This document shows, in pieces, positions 34,670 through 43,847 of a DNA stretch of 64,000 nucleotides. The number at the start of each line of letters is the position of its first letter. The first letter of the stretch is position 1. The stretch comes from an uncultured Pseudomonadota bacterium. Lineage in GTDB: Bacteria > Myxococcota_A > Bradymonadia > Bradymonadales > Bradymonadaceae. The stretch is taken from contig CATLTV010000005.1 in the NCBI GenBank assembly GCA_950059285.1, forward strand, positions 1-64,000. Direction: 5' to 3'. The notes below the pieces were generated by a model. The model did not search any database. It had not been told where the DNA came from and saw only the letters and a list, made by a program, of their open reading frames with translations. A program made the position numbers and the translations under genes.

Positions 34670-35704
34670 ATGACCTTTTGGAAAGATATCGCTGAACACA
34701 TCACCAAAGATGACCTCCTTAAAAACCTGACTCAACAAGAATGCGAAGCAGTCATCGATGCGCTCAACCTTCTTGTGTACGCTGATGGACAGGAGACTGT
34801 CCTCGAGCGCGCAGAACTGGAAAACCTCATTCATGACCTCCCCTGGGTCATCTCGGAGGGCAACAAGGCCGATGCTTACCTCAAGGAAAGCGCCCTGCTC
34901 TCACTGGGCATCAGTCAAAACGGCAAGAGTTTCGTCAAGGAGCGTGCCTTTGATATCGCCACTCGCCTACAGGGCGCAAAGCTCCGTAAACGCACACTGA
35001 AAATGGCCGCTGCTGTGGCCTATGCTGACTGGAACGCGGGCGAACAGGAGAGGTTTACACTGCTCACACTTGCAGAAGCATTTGAAATTCCTGCACCTTT
35101 TGCACATGCCATTATCGCAGATATCGAAAACGAATCGCGTGGCCTCTCTTTCCTTGATGAGCCCACCGAACCCGAGCTCGTCCCTCGTGCTGCTGAGCAA
35201 ACCATTCGCAATGTCATCTCTTCAAACTTCCTCCAGGGATTCTTCCACGGACTTTTTGAAGACAATGACCTCAAACACCTCAGCAGCCAGGAGGCGCTCG
35301 CATTTATCGATGCGCTCTCCATCGCACTTGTCGCGGATGGATACCCTGAAAAAGAGGAACTCACCGAGTTTAAAACACAGCTCGAAAAGCTCCCCTTCTC
35401 CAGCGAAGATGTGGGCAAAGTCCAGCTCCGCGTGGAGTCCTGTCTTCACACCCTGCGCGCCACACCTGACGATGAACTCGACAACTTCATCAATGAAGTC
35501 GCCGTGCGCATCCCCTCTGAACACCTCAGAGAGCGTGCCCTGATCATGGCTATCCACATCACACACGCAGATCTCGATATCACCGAGGAAGAGCAGCGCA
35601 TGCTTGTCAGGCTCGCTCAAAACTTTGATATCTCCAGCGAGCGTCTCAATGATCTCATCCTCAGCATCAAAGAAGATACCGAGGAAGGATTCCTGGCCCA
35701 CTGA
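34670..35704 (+). CDS. Protein with two TerB-like helical domains
   Basis: 344 residues. There is no signal peptide. It has two similar halves of ~165 residues. The first includes LTQQECEAVIDALNLLVYAD, then DLPW, then RTLKMAAAVAYADWN. The second includes LSSQEALAFIDALSIALVAD, then KLPF, then RALIMAIHITHADLD. The acidic D-G or AD-x-D ends of helices are typical of TerB/TerB-like folds, which have been linked to tellurite resistance and phage defence. A direct family match is not certain. No ribosome site is seen. The next gene starts 6 nt after the stop, so they form an operon. Confidence 0.7.
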   Translation: MTFWKDIAEHITKDDLLKNLTQQECEAVIDALNLLVYADGQETVLERAELENLIHDLPWVISEGNKADAYLKESALLSLGISQNGKSFVKERAFDIATRLQGAKLRKRTLKMAAAVAYADWNAGEQERFTLLTLAEAFEIPAPFAHAIIADIENESRGLSFLDEPTEPELVPRAAEQTIRNVISSNFLQGFFHGLFEDNDLKHLSSQEALAFIDALSIALVADGYPEKEELTEFKTQLEKLPFSSEDVGKVQLRVESCLHTLRATPDDELDNFINEVAVRIPSEHLRERALIMAIHITHADLDITEEEQRMLVRLAQNFDISSERLNDLILSIKEDTEEGFLAH

Positions 35705-35710
35705 TCTCAC

Positions 35711-36040
35711 ATGAATCACGCTTTATCTCAGCAGCAGCTCGTTGAGCTGCTCACATCGCCAAGCTCCCCACTCTTTGGGGAGCTTGTCTTACTTGTGGAT
35801 GACGTCGAGCTTGAACTCAACATCAAGCGCTTTGGCTACCCCAAGGATAACGCGTTTAGCCACTCCTCTCTTGCCGATAAACTGCGTGATGCAGATTACC
35901 TTCACACACTCATCGACATGGCCACCTTACGCCTTGAAGAAGACGATGATGACGCTCCTGTGCTACTTGAACTCCTCGACATGTTGCAAAAACTCAAGAA
36001 AATTAACCAAGCAAACACAGACACTTACAATGGATTTTAA
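35711..36040 (+). CDS. Small acidic protein downstream of the TerB-like gene
   Basis: 109 residues, starting 6 nt after the TerB-like stop. No family is recognised. It is mostly helical and acidic (ELVLLVDDVELELNIK; LRLEEDDDDAPVLLELLDML). The close spacing suggests translational coupling and a joint function with the TerB-like protein. No second ribosome site or terminator lies between them. Confidence 0.6.
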   Translation: MNHALSQQQLVELLTSPSSPLFGELVLLVDDVELELNIKRFGYPKDNAFSHSSLADKLRDADYLHTLIDMATLRLEEDDDDAPVLLELLDMLQKLKKINQANTDTYNGF

Positions 36041-36066
36041 TTTTCTTGTTTGACTCACATCAATTC

Positions 36067-36083
36067 GTAACAACAATAATTAC
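36067..36083. promoter_or_regulatory. GTAAC-N7-(A/G)TTAC operator upstream of the Rrf2 gene
   Basis: GTAACAACAATAATTAC is a near-perfect inverted repeat 28 nt before the Rrf2-family ATG. A version in which both arms are perfect lies before qorB (36624-36640), and both are preceded by AATTC. This suggests autoregulation by the Rrf2 protein. Confidence 0.6.
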
Positions 36084-36110
36084 AAATCCGACCGACAAGG
36101 ATCTCGGACC

Positions 36111-36536
36111 ATGAACACAAGCAGCCGTTTCTCTACAACTATTCATATCCTCACCTTACTGGCACACATGACCCCGGAGCGCGTAAACTCCGAGTTCATC
36201 GCAGGAAGTGTGAATACCAATGCTGTAGTTATTCGACGATTGCTCTCATTGCTTCGAGACGCCCAGGTCGTCTCTTCTCGCAGCGGACCAGGTGGTGGTT
36301 GGCAGCTCGACCAAAAGCCAGCATCCATATCTCTTCTGGATGTCTTCAAGCTTGTCGAACACCATGACCTCCTCCCCTTGCCCGCTCAGGAACCAAACCC
36401 AAAGTGCCCCGTAGGTCAAAACATACAGGCAGCTCTGGAAGGCCATATTCAAGACGCTCAAAGCGCCTTTGAACTCAGCCTGTCACACGTCACAATCCAG
36501 GATCTTCTCGAAGATATGGATTTGCCCGACCTATAA
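36111..36536 (+). CDS. Rrf2-family transcriptional regulator
   Basis: 141 residues, ATG 36111 with AAGGAT nine nt upstream. The winged-helix domain includes FSTTIHILTLLAHM, NTNAVVIRRLLSLLRDAQVV and the wing SRSGPGGGWQLDQ. It lacks the three-Cys Fe-S ligand set of IscR/NsrR. Only one Cys (KCPVGQ) remains, as in YwnA/CymR-like members, so thiol sensing is possible. It lies 131 nt upstream of qorB, with matching inverted repeats before both genes. It probably represses itself and qorB in response to quinone or electrophile stress (inferred). Confidence 0.9.
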   Translation: MNTSSRFSTTIHILTLLAHMTPERVNSEFIAGSVNTNAVVIRRLLSLLRDAQVVSSRSGPGGGWQLDQKPASISLLDVFKLVEHHDLLPLPAQEPNPKCPVGQNIQAALEGHIQDAQSAFELSLSHVTIQDLLEDMDLPDL

Positions 36537-36623
36537 AGAATCCGAAGTACGCCCCACCCCAGGTCAACGCACTTCACTTACTCACGAGCTTCTTTGAACG
36601 TTTTACTTCGTGCACGCAAATTC

Positions 36624-36640
36624 GTAACAACTATAGTTAC
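36624..36640. promoter_or_regulatory. GTAAC-N7-GTTAC operator upstream of qorB
   Basis: GTAACAACTATAGTTAC has perfect 5-bp arms and a nested AACTATAGTT palindrome. TATAGT within it could serve as a -10 box, so a bound regulator would block RNA polymerase. It lies 27 nt before the qorB ATG. Confidence 0.62.
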
Positions 36641-36667
36641 ATTAACAACCACTCAAGGAGAAATCTC

Positions 36668-37522
36668 ATGTCAACCATCGCAGTTACAGGCTCAACAGGA
36701 CAACTCGGCGCTCTCATCATCAAATCTCTCAAAACCAAAGGCGCAAACGACGTCATCGCGCTTGCTCGCACTCCCAGCAAAGCAGAAGCCCTCGACGTCC
36801 CCGCACGCAAAGCTGATTACAACCAGCCCAACACACTCCTCTCAGCTCTCCAGGGCGTGGACACCTTGTGTCTTGTCTCCTCCAGCGAGGTGGGAAAACG
36901 CCTTGAGCAACACGCCAATGTCATCAACGCTGCCAAGGAAGCTGGCGTCAAAAATATCGTCTACACTAGCCTGCTTAACGCCGACACCTCCACGCTCTCT
37001 CTTGCTGGCGAACACATCGGCACCGAAAAACTCCTGAAAGAAAGTGGCCTCAACTACACACTGCTCAGAAATGGCTGGTACACAGAAAACTACGCCTCCG
37101 CAATCTCCGCCGCTCCGCAAATCGGTGGTGTATTCGGAAGCGCCAAGGACGGCAAAATCTCGGCTGCTACACGCCAGGATTACGCCGAGGCTGCTGCGGT
37201 AGTCCTGACACACATTGATGACCACAAAAACGCCTCTCATGAGCTCTCTGGTGATGTCGCATTCACCCTGGAAGACCTTGCCAATGAAATCGGCAAACAA
37301 ACCAACAAATCAATCTCTTACACAAATCTTCCTGCAGAAGAATACGCAAGCGTTCTTATCAAAAATGGCGTCCCAGAAGGCTTCGCACATATGCTCGCTG
37401 ATCTCGATGTAGAAACAGCAAAAGGCGCGCTCCACGATCCAAATAACAACACTCTCTCCACACTGATTGGCCGCCCCACCACACCACTCTCCACAGCGGT
37501 CAAAGACATCCTTAATGGCTAA
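36668..37522 (+). CDS. qorB: NAD(P)H:quinone oxidoreductase, QorB/NmrA-like
   Basis: 284 residues, ATG 36668 with AAGGAG eight nt upstream. It is an atypical short-chain dehydrogenase close to E. coli QorB (286 residues). The NADP-binding ITVTG-type start is AVTGSTGQLG. Family blocks follow: SSEVGKRLEQHANVINAAKE, IVYTSLLNADTS, LLRNGWYTENY, and a C-terminal LSTLIGRPTTPLS. It reduces quinones with NAD(P)H in the cytoplasm. In E. coli the neighbour is an HxlR regulator; here it is an Rrf2 protein with a shared operator. The stop codon lies within a 39-bp hairpin. Confidence 0.93.
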   Translation: MSTIAVTGSTGQLGALIIKSLKTKGANDVIALARTPSKAEALDVPARKADYNQPNTLLSALQGVDTLCLVSSSEVGKRLEQHANVINAAKEAGVKNIVYTSLLNADTSTLSLAGEHIGTEKLLKESGLNYTLLRNGWYTENYASAISAAPQIGGVFGSAKDGKISAATRQDYAEAAAVVLTHIDDHKNASHELSGDVAFTLEDLANEIGKQTNKSISYTNLPAEEYASVLIKNGVPEGFAHMLADLDVETAKGALHDPNNNTLSTLIGRPTTPLSTAVKDILNG

Positions 37523-37600
37523 GAAAAACAAGCGACCATAACAGGGGCGGCCATTTGACAAGTCAAATGGCCGCCCCTGTTATGGTCGCTTGTTTTTCTT
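37521..37600. terminator. 39-bp perfect hairpin covering both stop codons (qorB / GIN lipoprotein)
   Basis: Arms 37521-37559 and 37562-37600 pair at all 39 positions with a 2-nt spacer (AA). The outer arm AAGAAAAACAAGCGACC includes part of the qorB TAA, and the other end reaches the first base of the opposing stop. The core is ACAGGGGCGGCC. It is the longest stem in the window. Confidence 0.88.
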
Positions 37601-38379
37601 TAATCTCTGCGTCTTACATCACCACTACCTGACACGCTTTTGCTCACATGCTTTGTGCCACAGTAGTAATTGACATCACCGCTTCCTGACACCGACACAT
37701 CAAGTCGCTCAGTCACACACACGTCCACATCAGATGAACCCGTGGTCGTGACGCTTGCCTCATACGCAACAAGCTCTGCTGCCCTGATATCAGACGATCC
37801 CGAGGTTTCGATCTCCAACACATCTACCTCGCCCACAAGCTCCATGTCTGATGAGCCCGAGGCAAACAAATGCAACGCGCCAGCATCAAGCTCCACAATG
37901 TCAATATCTGATGAGCCTGATGTCTCCACCACGAGGTCATCTAACTTGCCTCGTAGCTTCACATCGGATGATCCCGACGTGCTCACGTGCAACGAACCTC
38001 CTGTCAGATCAATCACCCTCAAATTAGACGAACCGCTCACGTGAATGTCGTCCACATAAGGTGTGTAAATCTCCATCACCAGAGGTAAATCAGGGGCTAA
38101 CCACTCGTCGGTATCAATGTACAACGACTCTCCATCCTGATCTGCGTTCACGTAAGGAAGCAGGTTGTCATCGCCTGTAACGACGACCTTACTGCAATCA
38201 CACACGTACACATCCACCGTGTTAAATGAGCCGCCTGAAACCTCGATTTCACGCACAACTCCAATCTCTTTGGTGACGCTCCCCTCCACACCATTGCCTT
38301 CCACTCGGACGAGCTGACATCCTGTGCCTAGCACCATGGCAAACAGCATTCCACACACCACACCTACACGTGTAAACAT
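37600..38379 (-). CDS. GIN-domain (DUF2807) lipoprotein
   Basis: 259 residues. The signal peptide has lipobox LGTGC. After ~35 residues comes the DUF2807 head-GIN fold, a beta-solenoid with the repeated Gly/Ser turn SGSSD at about every 20-22 residues (HVSGSSNL, STSGSSDV, ETSGSSDI, FASGSSDM, ETSGSSDI, TTTGSSDV, SVSGSGDV twice). Such domains are found in surface or adhesin-like proteins, often with redox or stress neighbours. It converges on qorB and shares its terminator. The ligand is unknown. Confidence 0.9.
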   Translation of the reverse strand: MFTRVGVVCGMLFAMVLGTGCQLVRVEGNGVEGSVTKEIGVVREIEVSGGSFNTVDVYVCDCSKVVVTGDDNLLPYVNADQDGESLYIDTDEWLAPDLPLVMEIYTPYVDDIHVSGSSNLRVIDLTGGSLHVSTSGSSDVKLRGKLDDLVVETSGSSDIDIVELDAGALHLFASGSSDMELVGEVDVLEIETSGSSDIRAAELVAYEASVTTTGSSDVDVCVTERLDVSVSGSGDVNYYCGTKHVSKSVSGSGDVRRRD

Positions 38380-38497
38380 CTAAAACTCCTTGAAAAATTA
38401 AGCATTCACTTCACGACTTGCGTCTCATTACTTTGAACACATGATAGGTCTAGGAATCGTTTCTTTTTTGTGCATTTATTTTTAAATAGGTTCACCC

Positions 38498-38526
38498 TTG
38501 CATCTGTAAGTATTTAAAATTATTAT
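38498..38526 (+). promoter_or_regulatory. Promoter of the glutamate-type dehydrogenase gene
   Basis: TTGCAT (38498-38503), a 17-nt spacer and TATTAT (38521-38526) lie in A/T-rich sequence, giving a ~120-nt leader. A half copy of the Rrf2-type motif, GTCGTAACAACT, lies at 38535-38546, just where transcription would start. Confidence 0.55.
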
Positions 38527-38655
38527 CAAATCAAGTCGTAACAACTGTGAACTCATACTATCCACACAGAGGTGCACATGCATCTTTGCGCGCAGAGTTC
38601 GCATCTTGAAGTCAAAGTCGTCTTACCTATTAACCTTTTGGCAGGAGCAGATCTT

Positions 38656-39900
38656 ATGGCCACACGTACAGCCAATGAAACCACCAACTATTTCATCAAT
38701 CAGGCGTTTAATATCCTCGATATCGACCCCACCATGCGCGATGTCCTTGAGACACCAAGCCGCGAAGTGCGCGTTGAACTCATCATCACCAAGGATGATG
38801 GCTCGCTTGGGCACTACATCGGTTTCCGTGTTCAACACGATGACACGCTCGGTCCGTTCAAAGGTGGTTTGCGCTATCACCCCAATGTGGACATCGATCA
38901 TGCGCGCTCACTTGCCAGTCTCATGACATGGAAGACCGCGCTCATTGGTGTCCCTTTTGGAGGTGGCAAGGGCGGAATCCAGGTCAATCCTCATGAACTC
39001 TCCGAAGCCGAACTTGAGCGCCTCACACGTAAATTTATTGATGCGATTCACGACATCATCGGGCCTCATCGCGACATTCCTGCGCCTGATATGAACACCA
39101 ACGCCAAGGTCATGAGCTGGATCTTTGACCACTACTCTCGCTATCACGGCTTTAGCCCTGGTGTGGTCACGGGTAAATCAGTGGACCTGCACGGCTCACT
39201 TGGTCGTGATGCTGCCACAGGCCGAGGCTGCGCCTTCGCCTTGCGCGAGGTTTTACACCATGACGACAAAAAGGTTGAAGGCACACGCGTCGCCATTCAG
39301 GGATTTGGTAACGTGGGGAGCTGGGCAGCAAGGCTTCTTCACGAACAGGGCGCTCGCATCGTCGCGCTCAGTGATATTAGTGGCGCCATCTACAATGCTG
39401 ATGGCTTCAACATCCCCGATGTCATGAAGCACACATATGAGGAAGAAAACACACTCGTAAGTTATCCAGGTGCCCAGGTCATCGATGGCTGTGACCTCCT
39501 CACCTGTGAATGCGATGTCCTGATGCCCGCAGCCATTGGACACGTCCTTACCGAGGAGAACGCCCGTGACGTTCAAGCAAAATACATCATTGAAGCAGCC
39601 AACGGCCCCACCACTGTTGAGGCTGACGCAATCTTCAACGAGCGTGGCATCATTACCGTCCCTGATATCTACGCCAACGCGGGTGGTGTCACCGTCAGTT
39701 ACTTTGAGTGGACTCAGAATATCCAACAACACCGATGGGAAGAGGATGAGGTCAACCGCAAGCTCGAAAACCACATGGTTCGCGCGCACAACAAACTTCG
39801 CGAGACCATGCACGCTTATAACATCCCCATGCGTCAGGCAGCCTTTGTCACTGCGGTCGAACGTGTGCTGAAAGCGACACAGGAGCGCGGACTCCAGTAA
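38656..39900 (+). CDS. gdhA: Glu/Leu/Phe/Val dehydrogenase (glutamate dehydrogenase type)
   Basis: 414 residues from ATG 38656 (GGAG 8 nt upstream), close to the ~420 residues of hexameric glutamate dehydrogenases. It interconverts glutamate and 2-oxoglutarate plus ammonia with NAD(P). The substrate Lys lies in PFKGGLRYHPNVD and the catalytic Lys in GVPFGGGKGGI. PAPDMNTNAKVMSW follows, then the Rossmann loop IQGFGNVGSWAA, AANGPTT and NAGGVTVSYFEW. Substrate preference within the family cannot be fixed by eye, but the length and motifs favour glutamate. Two long hairpins follow. Confidence 0.92.
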   Translation: MATRTANETTNYFINQAFNILDIDPTMRDVLETPSREVRVELIITKDDGSLGHYIGFRVQHDDTLGPFKGGLRYHPNVDIDHARSLASLMTWKTALIGVPFGGGKGGIQVNPHELSEAELERLTRKFIDAIHDIIGPHRDIPAPDMNTNAKVMSWIFDHYSRYHGFSPGVVTGKSVDLHGSLGRDAATGRGCAFALREVLHHDDKKVEGTRVAIQGFGNVGSWAARLLHEQGARIVALSDISGAIYNADGFNIPDVMKHTYEEENTLVSYPGAQVIDGCDLLTCECDVLMPAAIGHVLTEENARDVQAKYIIEAANGPTTVEADAIFNERGIITVPDIYANAGGVTVSYFEWTQNIQQHRWEEDEVNRKLENHMVRAHNKLRETMHAYNIPMRQAAFVTAVERVLKATQERGLQ

Positions 39901-39910
39901 CATACTGTAT

Positions 39911-39967
39911 ATAAAAGCAAATTGGGCCAGTTTATCTTCAAGATAAACTGGCCCAATTTGCTTTTAT
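39911..39967. terminator. 27-bp perfect hairpin after gdhA
   Basis: Arms 39911-39937 and 39941-39967 are exact complements with triloop TCA. The core is AATTGGGCCAG. It begins 10 nt after the gdhA stop, with exit GCTTTTATCTTTC. A second, unrelated hairpin follows 6 nt later. Confidence 0.85.
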
Positions 39968-39973
39968 CTTTCA

Positions 39974-40036
39974 GATAAACAAATCAATGGGGCGAGGAAT
40001 TGCGCAGCAATTCCTCGCCCCATTGATTTGTTTATC
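39974..40036. terminator. 30-bp perfect hairpin before the cysS stop
   Basis: Arms 39974-40003 and 40007-40036 are exact complements with triloop GCA (apex TTGC-GCA-GCAA). The core is ATGGGGCGAGG. It ends 7 nt before the stop of minus-strand cysS. With the previous hairpin it forms a tandem pair, one for each convergent gene. Confidence 0.85.
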
Positions 40037-40043
40037 GTGGTTC

Positions 40044-41579
40044 TTAGTGGTCCTTTTCAGCGTAGTGAATACGCCAGCTTGTACCCTCGGTGCCGTCCAT
40101 AATTTCGACCTGCATGGCGAGCAGTTCGTCACGGATTTCGTCAGCACGAGACCATTCCTTGTTGGCGCGCGCTTCGTTGCGTGCATCGATTTTGGCTTCG
40201 ATCTCAGCGGTATCAAGACCAAGTGTTTTCACCGTGAGATCCCTGAGTTCAAGCAACTTCTCGGAGGGCTCACCTTGCAAGACACCCAGAATGTGGCCTG
40301 CGTTGCGGATGTTCTCGTAAATGGCGAGCATGGTGCGAATTGCAGGGGCCTTGGGTTTCTTCTTGGACTGGGTGAGTTCGTTAGCCCACTTGGCCTGCTC
40401 GTGAAGCAATGTAACAGCCATACCAGTGTTGAAATCTGATGCCATCACATCTTCAAGGCGATCCATAAAGCTCACGATCTGCTCGCCGCGCTTCTTGTCC
40501 ATCCACTCATCGGTGGGTGCATCATCGCCTGGCTTGAAGCCGCCGCGCTCAAGTGATTCCTCAAGACGTGCAAGCACGTCGTAGAAGTAGACCATGTGAC
40601 GTGTGGCCTCGTTGAGCGCATCAAAGGAGTAGTTCAGGGGGTTGCGATAGTGCGTGTTGTACATAAAGAGCCTGATCACCTCGGGGTGATACTTCTCCAA
40701 CACATCGCGTGTGGTCCAGAAGTTGCCAAGAGACTTGCTCATCTTCTCGCCGTCGATGTTCAACATTGCGACGTGCATCCAGTTGTTGGCAAACGTCTTT
40801 CCTGTGCAGCCCTCGGATTGCGCGATCTCGTTCTCGTGGTGTGGGAAGCTAAGATCCTGACCACCACCGTGAATGTCGAGCGTCTGGCCAAGGTGCTTCA
40901 TGCTCATGGCAGAGCATTCGATGTGCCAACCAGGACGGCCAGCGCCCCATGGAGACTCCCATGAAGGCTCACCAGGCTTTGCGCTCTTCCAGAGTGCGAA
41001 GTCAAATGGATGCTCTTTCTGCAAGTCATCATCGCTCTGGACGCGACCACTTCGGCCAGCTTCCATATCTTCCAGACGCCTCTTGGAGAGCTTGCCATAA
41101 TCATCAAAACGATTGACGCGATAGAACACATCACCATCGCCTGTGACATAGGCGTATTCACGCTCAACGAGGGTCTTGACCATCTCAATGATCTCCTCGA
41201 TATGGGTGGATACCTTGGGCTCAACATCAGGGCGTTGAATGTGAAGGCTGTCAAAGTCGCGCTCAAGCTCCTTGATGAATTGCTCTGACAAATCAAGGGG
41301 TTCCACACCTCGCTCTGCGGCTCGCTTGATGATCTTATCGTCCACATCTGTGTGGTTGCGCACGTGAGTGACATCGTAGCCAAGGTGACGCAAGAAGCGC
41401 TGCACCACATCAAAGAAGACGAACGTGCGCGCGTGTCCAATGTGAGTCAGATCGTAGACAGTGACACCACAGACGTACATCTTGATCTTGCCTGGCTCAA
41501 TCGGGATAAGCTCCTTCTTTGAGCGACTCATGGTGTCATAGATCGTCACACTTCGGAGAGAACTGGCTTCTTGTGTCAT
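40044..41579 (-). CDS. cysS: Cysteinyl-tRNA synthetase
   Basis: 511 residues. It charges tRNA-Cys. The class-I signatures are intact: HIGH at GHIGHARTFVFFDVV-like THIGHARTF, and KMSKS in GEKMSKSLGNF. Zinc ligands are visible in MYVCGVTVYD, GWHIECSAM and the SFPHHENEIAQSE block. The catalytic core spans about 20-310, followed by the DALR-like helical C-terminus. A polar ~30-residue N-terminal extension precedes KIKMYVCG. It lies alone between the gdhA terminators and uvrB. Confidence 0.98.
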   Translation of the reverse strand: MTQEASSLRSVTIYDTMSRSKKELIPIEPGKIKMYVCGVTVYDLTHIGHARTFVFFDVVQRFLRHLGYDVTHVRNHTDVDDKIIKRAAERGVEPLDLSEQFIKELERDFDSLHIQRPDVEPKVSTHIEEIIEMVKTLVEREYAYVTGDGDVFYRVNRFDDYGKLSKRRLEDMEAGRSGRVQSDDDLQKEHPFDFALWKSAKPGEPSWESPWGAGRPGWHIECSAMSMKHLGQTLDIHGGGQDLSFPHHENEIAQSEGCTGKTFANNWMHVAMLNIDGEKMSKSLGNFWTTRDVLEKYHPEVIRLFMYNTHYRNPLNYSFDALNEATRHMVYFYDVLARLEESLERGGFKPGDDAPTDEWMDKKRGEQIVSFMDRLEDVMASDFNTGMAVTLLHEQAKWANELTQSKKKPKAPAIRTMLAIYENIRNAGHILGVLQGEPSEKLLELRDLTVKTLGLDTAEIEAKIDARNEARANKEWSRADEIRDELLAMQVEIMDGTEGTSWRIHYAEKDH

Positions 41580-41702
41580 CTTGCTACTCTTTGCTGTTTG
41601 CGAATCACGCCGCCCAACGCAGCGTTTCCATGGTGATTGTATAGATTACCTGACAGGCAAGCCTATTTAATCCGCTTTATTTCATTTCGCAAGCATACGT
41701 TC

Positions 41703-41768
41703 CAGGTTCAGTGGACACAGGCAGACCAAGCAGCTCAATGACGGGAGCTTCTGTCCACTGAACCTGGG
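41703..41768. terminator. Two-part inverted repeat after uvrB
   Basis: Outer arms 41703-41718 and 41753-41768 (CCAGGTTCAGTGGACA and complement, 16 bp) enclose a 34-nt loop with an inner AGCTC/GAGCT hairpin (41733-41737, 41746-41750). It lies 9 nt past the uvrB stop. No T-run follows on the minus strand, so termination efficiency is uncertain and mRNA 3'-end protection is an alternative. Confidence 0.6.
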
Positions 41769-41777
41769 ACAAAGGGT

Positions 41778-43847
41778 TCAGGCCGTGAGCAAGAGCGACT
41801 CTGCTTCTCGCATCACATCACGCAATCGAGCGGCTTCCTCAAACTTCAACTCCTTGGCAGCCTCCTTCATCTGTTCGCGCAACGTCTTGATGTATGCTTC
41901 AAGCTCTTTTGAGGTCATGCTGCGCAAGGAGAGCGTCTCACCATTTCCACTGCCTGCTGCTTCAGCTGTGGCGTTTTCATCCTCGGGCACATGCTGCTCA
42001 AGATCGTGGATTTTCTTGCGAATTGTCCTGGGCGTAATGTTGTGCTCAAGGTTGTGAGCTTCCTGCAATCCTCGGCGACGATTGGTCTCGGAGATCGCCT
42101 CCTTCATGGAATCTGTCATCTTGTCAGCATACAGAATCACGCGACCATTCTGGTTACGCGCAGCCCTACCAATGGTCTGCACAAGGCTTCGTGTACTGCG
42201 CAAGAAACCTTCCTTGTCCGCATCGAGAATGGCGACAAGGCTCACCTCGGGAATATCAATCCCCTCTCGCAGGAGGTTAATCCCCACAAGCACATCAAAG
42301 ATGCCCTTTCGCAAATCGCGCAGCAAATTCATGCGCTCAATGGTGTCGATGTCGCTGTGCAGGTACTTGACCTTGATGCCAAGCTCATGAAGATACTCTG
42401 TCAGATCCTCACTCATGCGCTTGGTCAACGTGGTGATCAACACACGCTCGCCTTTGTTAATCGTCGCCACGACCTCACCATACACATCATCCACCTGGTC
42501 TGTGGCTGGCCTGACCTCGATCTGAGGATCGACCAGACCTGTGGGGCGAATGATCTGCTCGACCACAATACCTTCGGTCTTCTCAAGCTCCCAGTTTCCT
42601 GGCGTAGCCGAGACATAAATCCCCTGATTTACACGCTCCATAAACTCATCAAACTTGAGAGGGCGGTTGTCCTTTGCGCTTGGCAACCTGAACCCGTGTT
42701 CGATAAGCGTGGATTTACGCGATTGATCACCTCGGAACATTCCCCCAATCTGTGGAATCGTCACGTGGGACTCATCGACCACCAACAACCAGTCGTCAGG
42801 GAAGTAGTCCAACAAACAGGGAGGTGGTGCGCCTGGCCCCCTGCCAGACAGATGCCTTGAGTAGTTCTCAACGCCCTTACAGTACCCCATGGTGATCATC
42901 ATCTCGATGTCATACTGGGTGCGCTGTGATAATCGCTGCGCCTCAACAAGCTTGCCAACCGCTTGATATTCTTCAAGAACTTCGGTGAGCTCTTCCTGAA
43001 TCGATTCGACTGCGCTCTTCTTGCGCTCGGGCAAAATAACGTGGTGACTGTTTGGATACACGGCGACGCGTTCAAGCTCACGTAAACGCTTGCCTCGCAA
43101 AGGATCAATCTCGTACAACGCCTCCACCTCGTCACCAAAGAGTTCGATGCGAAGCGCCTTCTCCTCCTCGTGCGCAGGGAAGACTTCAATCACATCGCCC
43201 CTGACCCTGAATGTACCACGGAAGAAGTCGAGATCCTTGCGCTCATACTGAATCGCCACGAGCTTCTCGAGGATGCTCTTACGCGACATGATCGCACCCT
43301 TCTCAAGAAACAGCATCATGTTCAAATAGGCTTCACTTGAACCAAGACCATAAATACATGACACGCTCGACACGATGATCACATCACGACGCTCAAACAA
43401 ACTCCTCGTCGCCGCGTGTCGCATTCTGTCAATCGCATCGTTAATTGCGCTGTCCTTCTCAATGAAGGTGTCCGTGGATGGAATGTACGCCTCGGGCTGA
43501 TAATAATCATAGTAGGAGACGAAATACTCCACGGCGTTGTTCGGGAAGAACTCCTTGATCTCATTGTAAAGCTGCGCGGCCAACGTCTTGTTGTGCGCCA
43601 TCAGCAAGGTTGGCTTTTGCACCTGCTCAATCACCTGACAGATCGTGTAGGTCTTGCCTGTCCCTGTGGCACCAAGTAACACCTGATGCTTGTCGCCATT
43701 CTCAAGCCCATCGACAAGCTCCTTGATCGCGGTCGGCTGATCGCCTGCTGGCTCGTACTCACTGACAAGCTCAAACCGCCTGTTCGCATACGATGGATCT
43801 GTCTCCTGTGGCTCCACATTGATCTGCTCTTTTGTCACCATTGTCAC
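41778..43847 (-). CDS. uvrB: Excinuclease ABC subunit B
   Basis: 689 residues. It is the damage-verifying helicase of nucleotide excision repair. The Walker A is [12 protein letters not shown], and the beta-hairpin region is [21 protein letters not shown] (given only as a marker). The DEAD-like box is [11 protein letters not shown]. Helicase motifs follow in [17 protein letters not shown] and [23 protein letters not shown]. The C-terminal UVR domain is [22 protein letters not shown] 43847 is preferred, six nt after GAGGA; ATG 43841 is possible. The 330-nt gap to the MoxR gene holds nothing else I recognise. Confidence 0.97.
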   Translation of the reverse strand: MTMVTKEQINVEPQETDPSYANRRFELVSEYEPAGDQPTAIKELVDGLENGDKHQVLLGATGTGKTYTICQVIEQVQKPTLLMAHNKTLAAQLYNEIKEFFPNNAVEYFVSYYDYYQPEAYIPSTDTFIEKDSAINDAIDRMRHAATRSLFERRDVIIVSSVSCIYGLGSSEAYLNMMLFLEKGAIMSRKSILEKLVAIQYERKDLDFFRGTFRVRGDVIEVFPAHEEEKALRIELFGDEVEALYEIDPLRGKRLRELERVAVYPNSHHVILPERKKSAVESIQEELTEVLEEYQAVGKLVEAQRLSQRTQYDIEMMITMGYCKGVENYSRHLSGRGPGAPPPCLLDYFPDDWLLVVDESHVTIPQIGGMFRGDQSRKSTLIEHGFRLPSAKDNRPLKFDEFMERVNQGIYVSATPGNWELEKTEGIVVEQIIRPTGLVDPQIEVRPATDQVDDVYGEVVATINKGERVLITTLTKRMSEDLTEYLHELGIKVKYLHSDIDTIERMNLLRDLRKGIFDVLVGINLLREGIDIPEVSLVAILDADKEGFLRSTRSLVQTIGRAARNQNGRVILYADKMTDSMKEAISETNRRRGLQEAHNLEHNITPRTIRKKIHDLEQHVPEDENATAEAAGSGNGETLSLRSMTSKELEAYIKTLREQMKEAAKELKFEEAARLRDVMREAESLLLTA

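Noticed and set aside
37670-38044. 124-residue Ser/Asp-rich plus-strand frame
   Set aside because: It is antisense to the SGSSD repeats of the GIN-domain lipoprotein.
41991-42860. 289-residue plus-strand frame opposite uvrB
   Set aside because: It is fully inside uvrB, has shadow-type composition and no recognisable domain.
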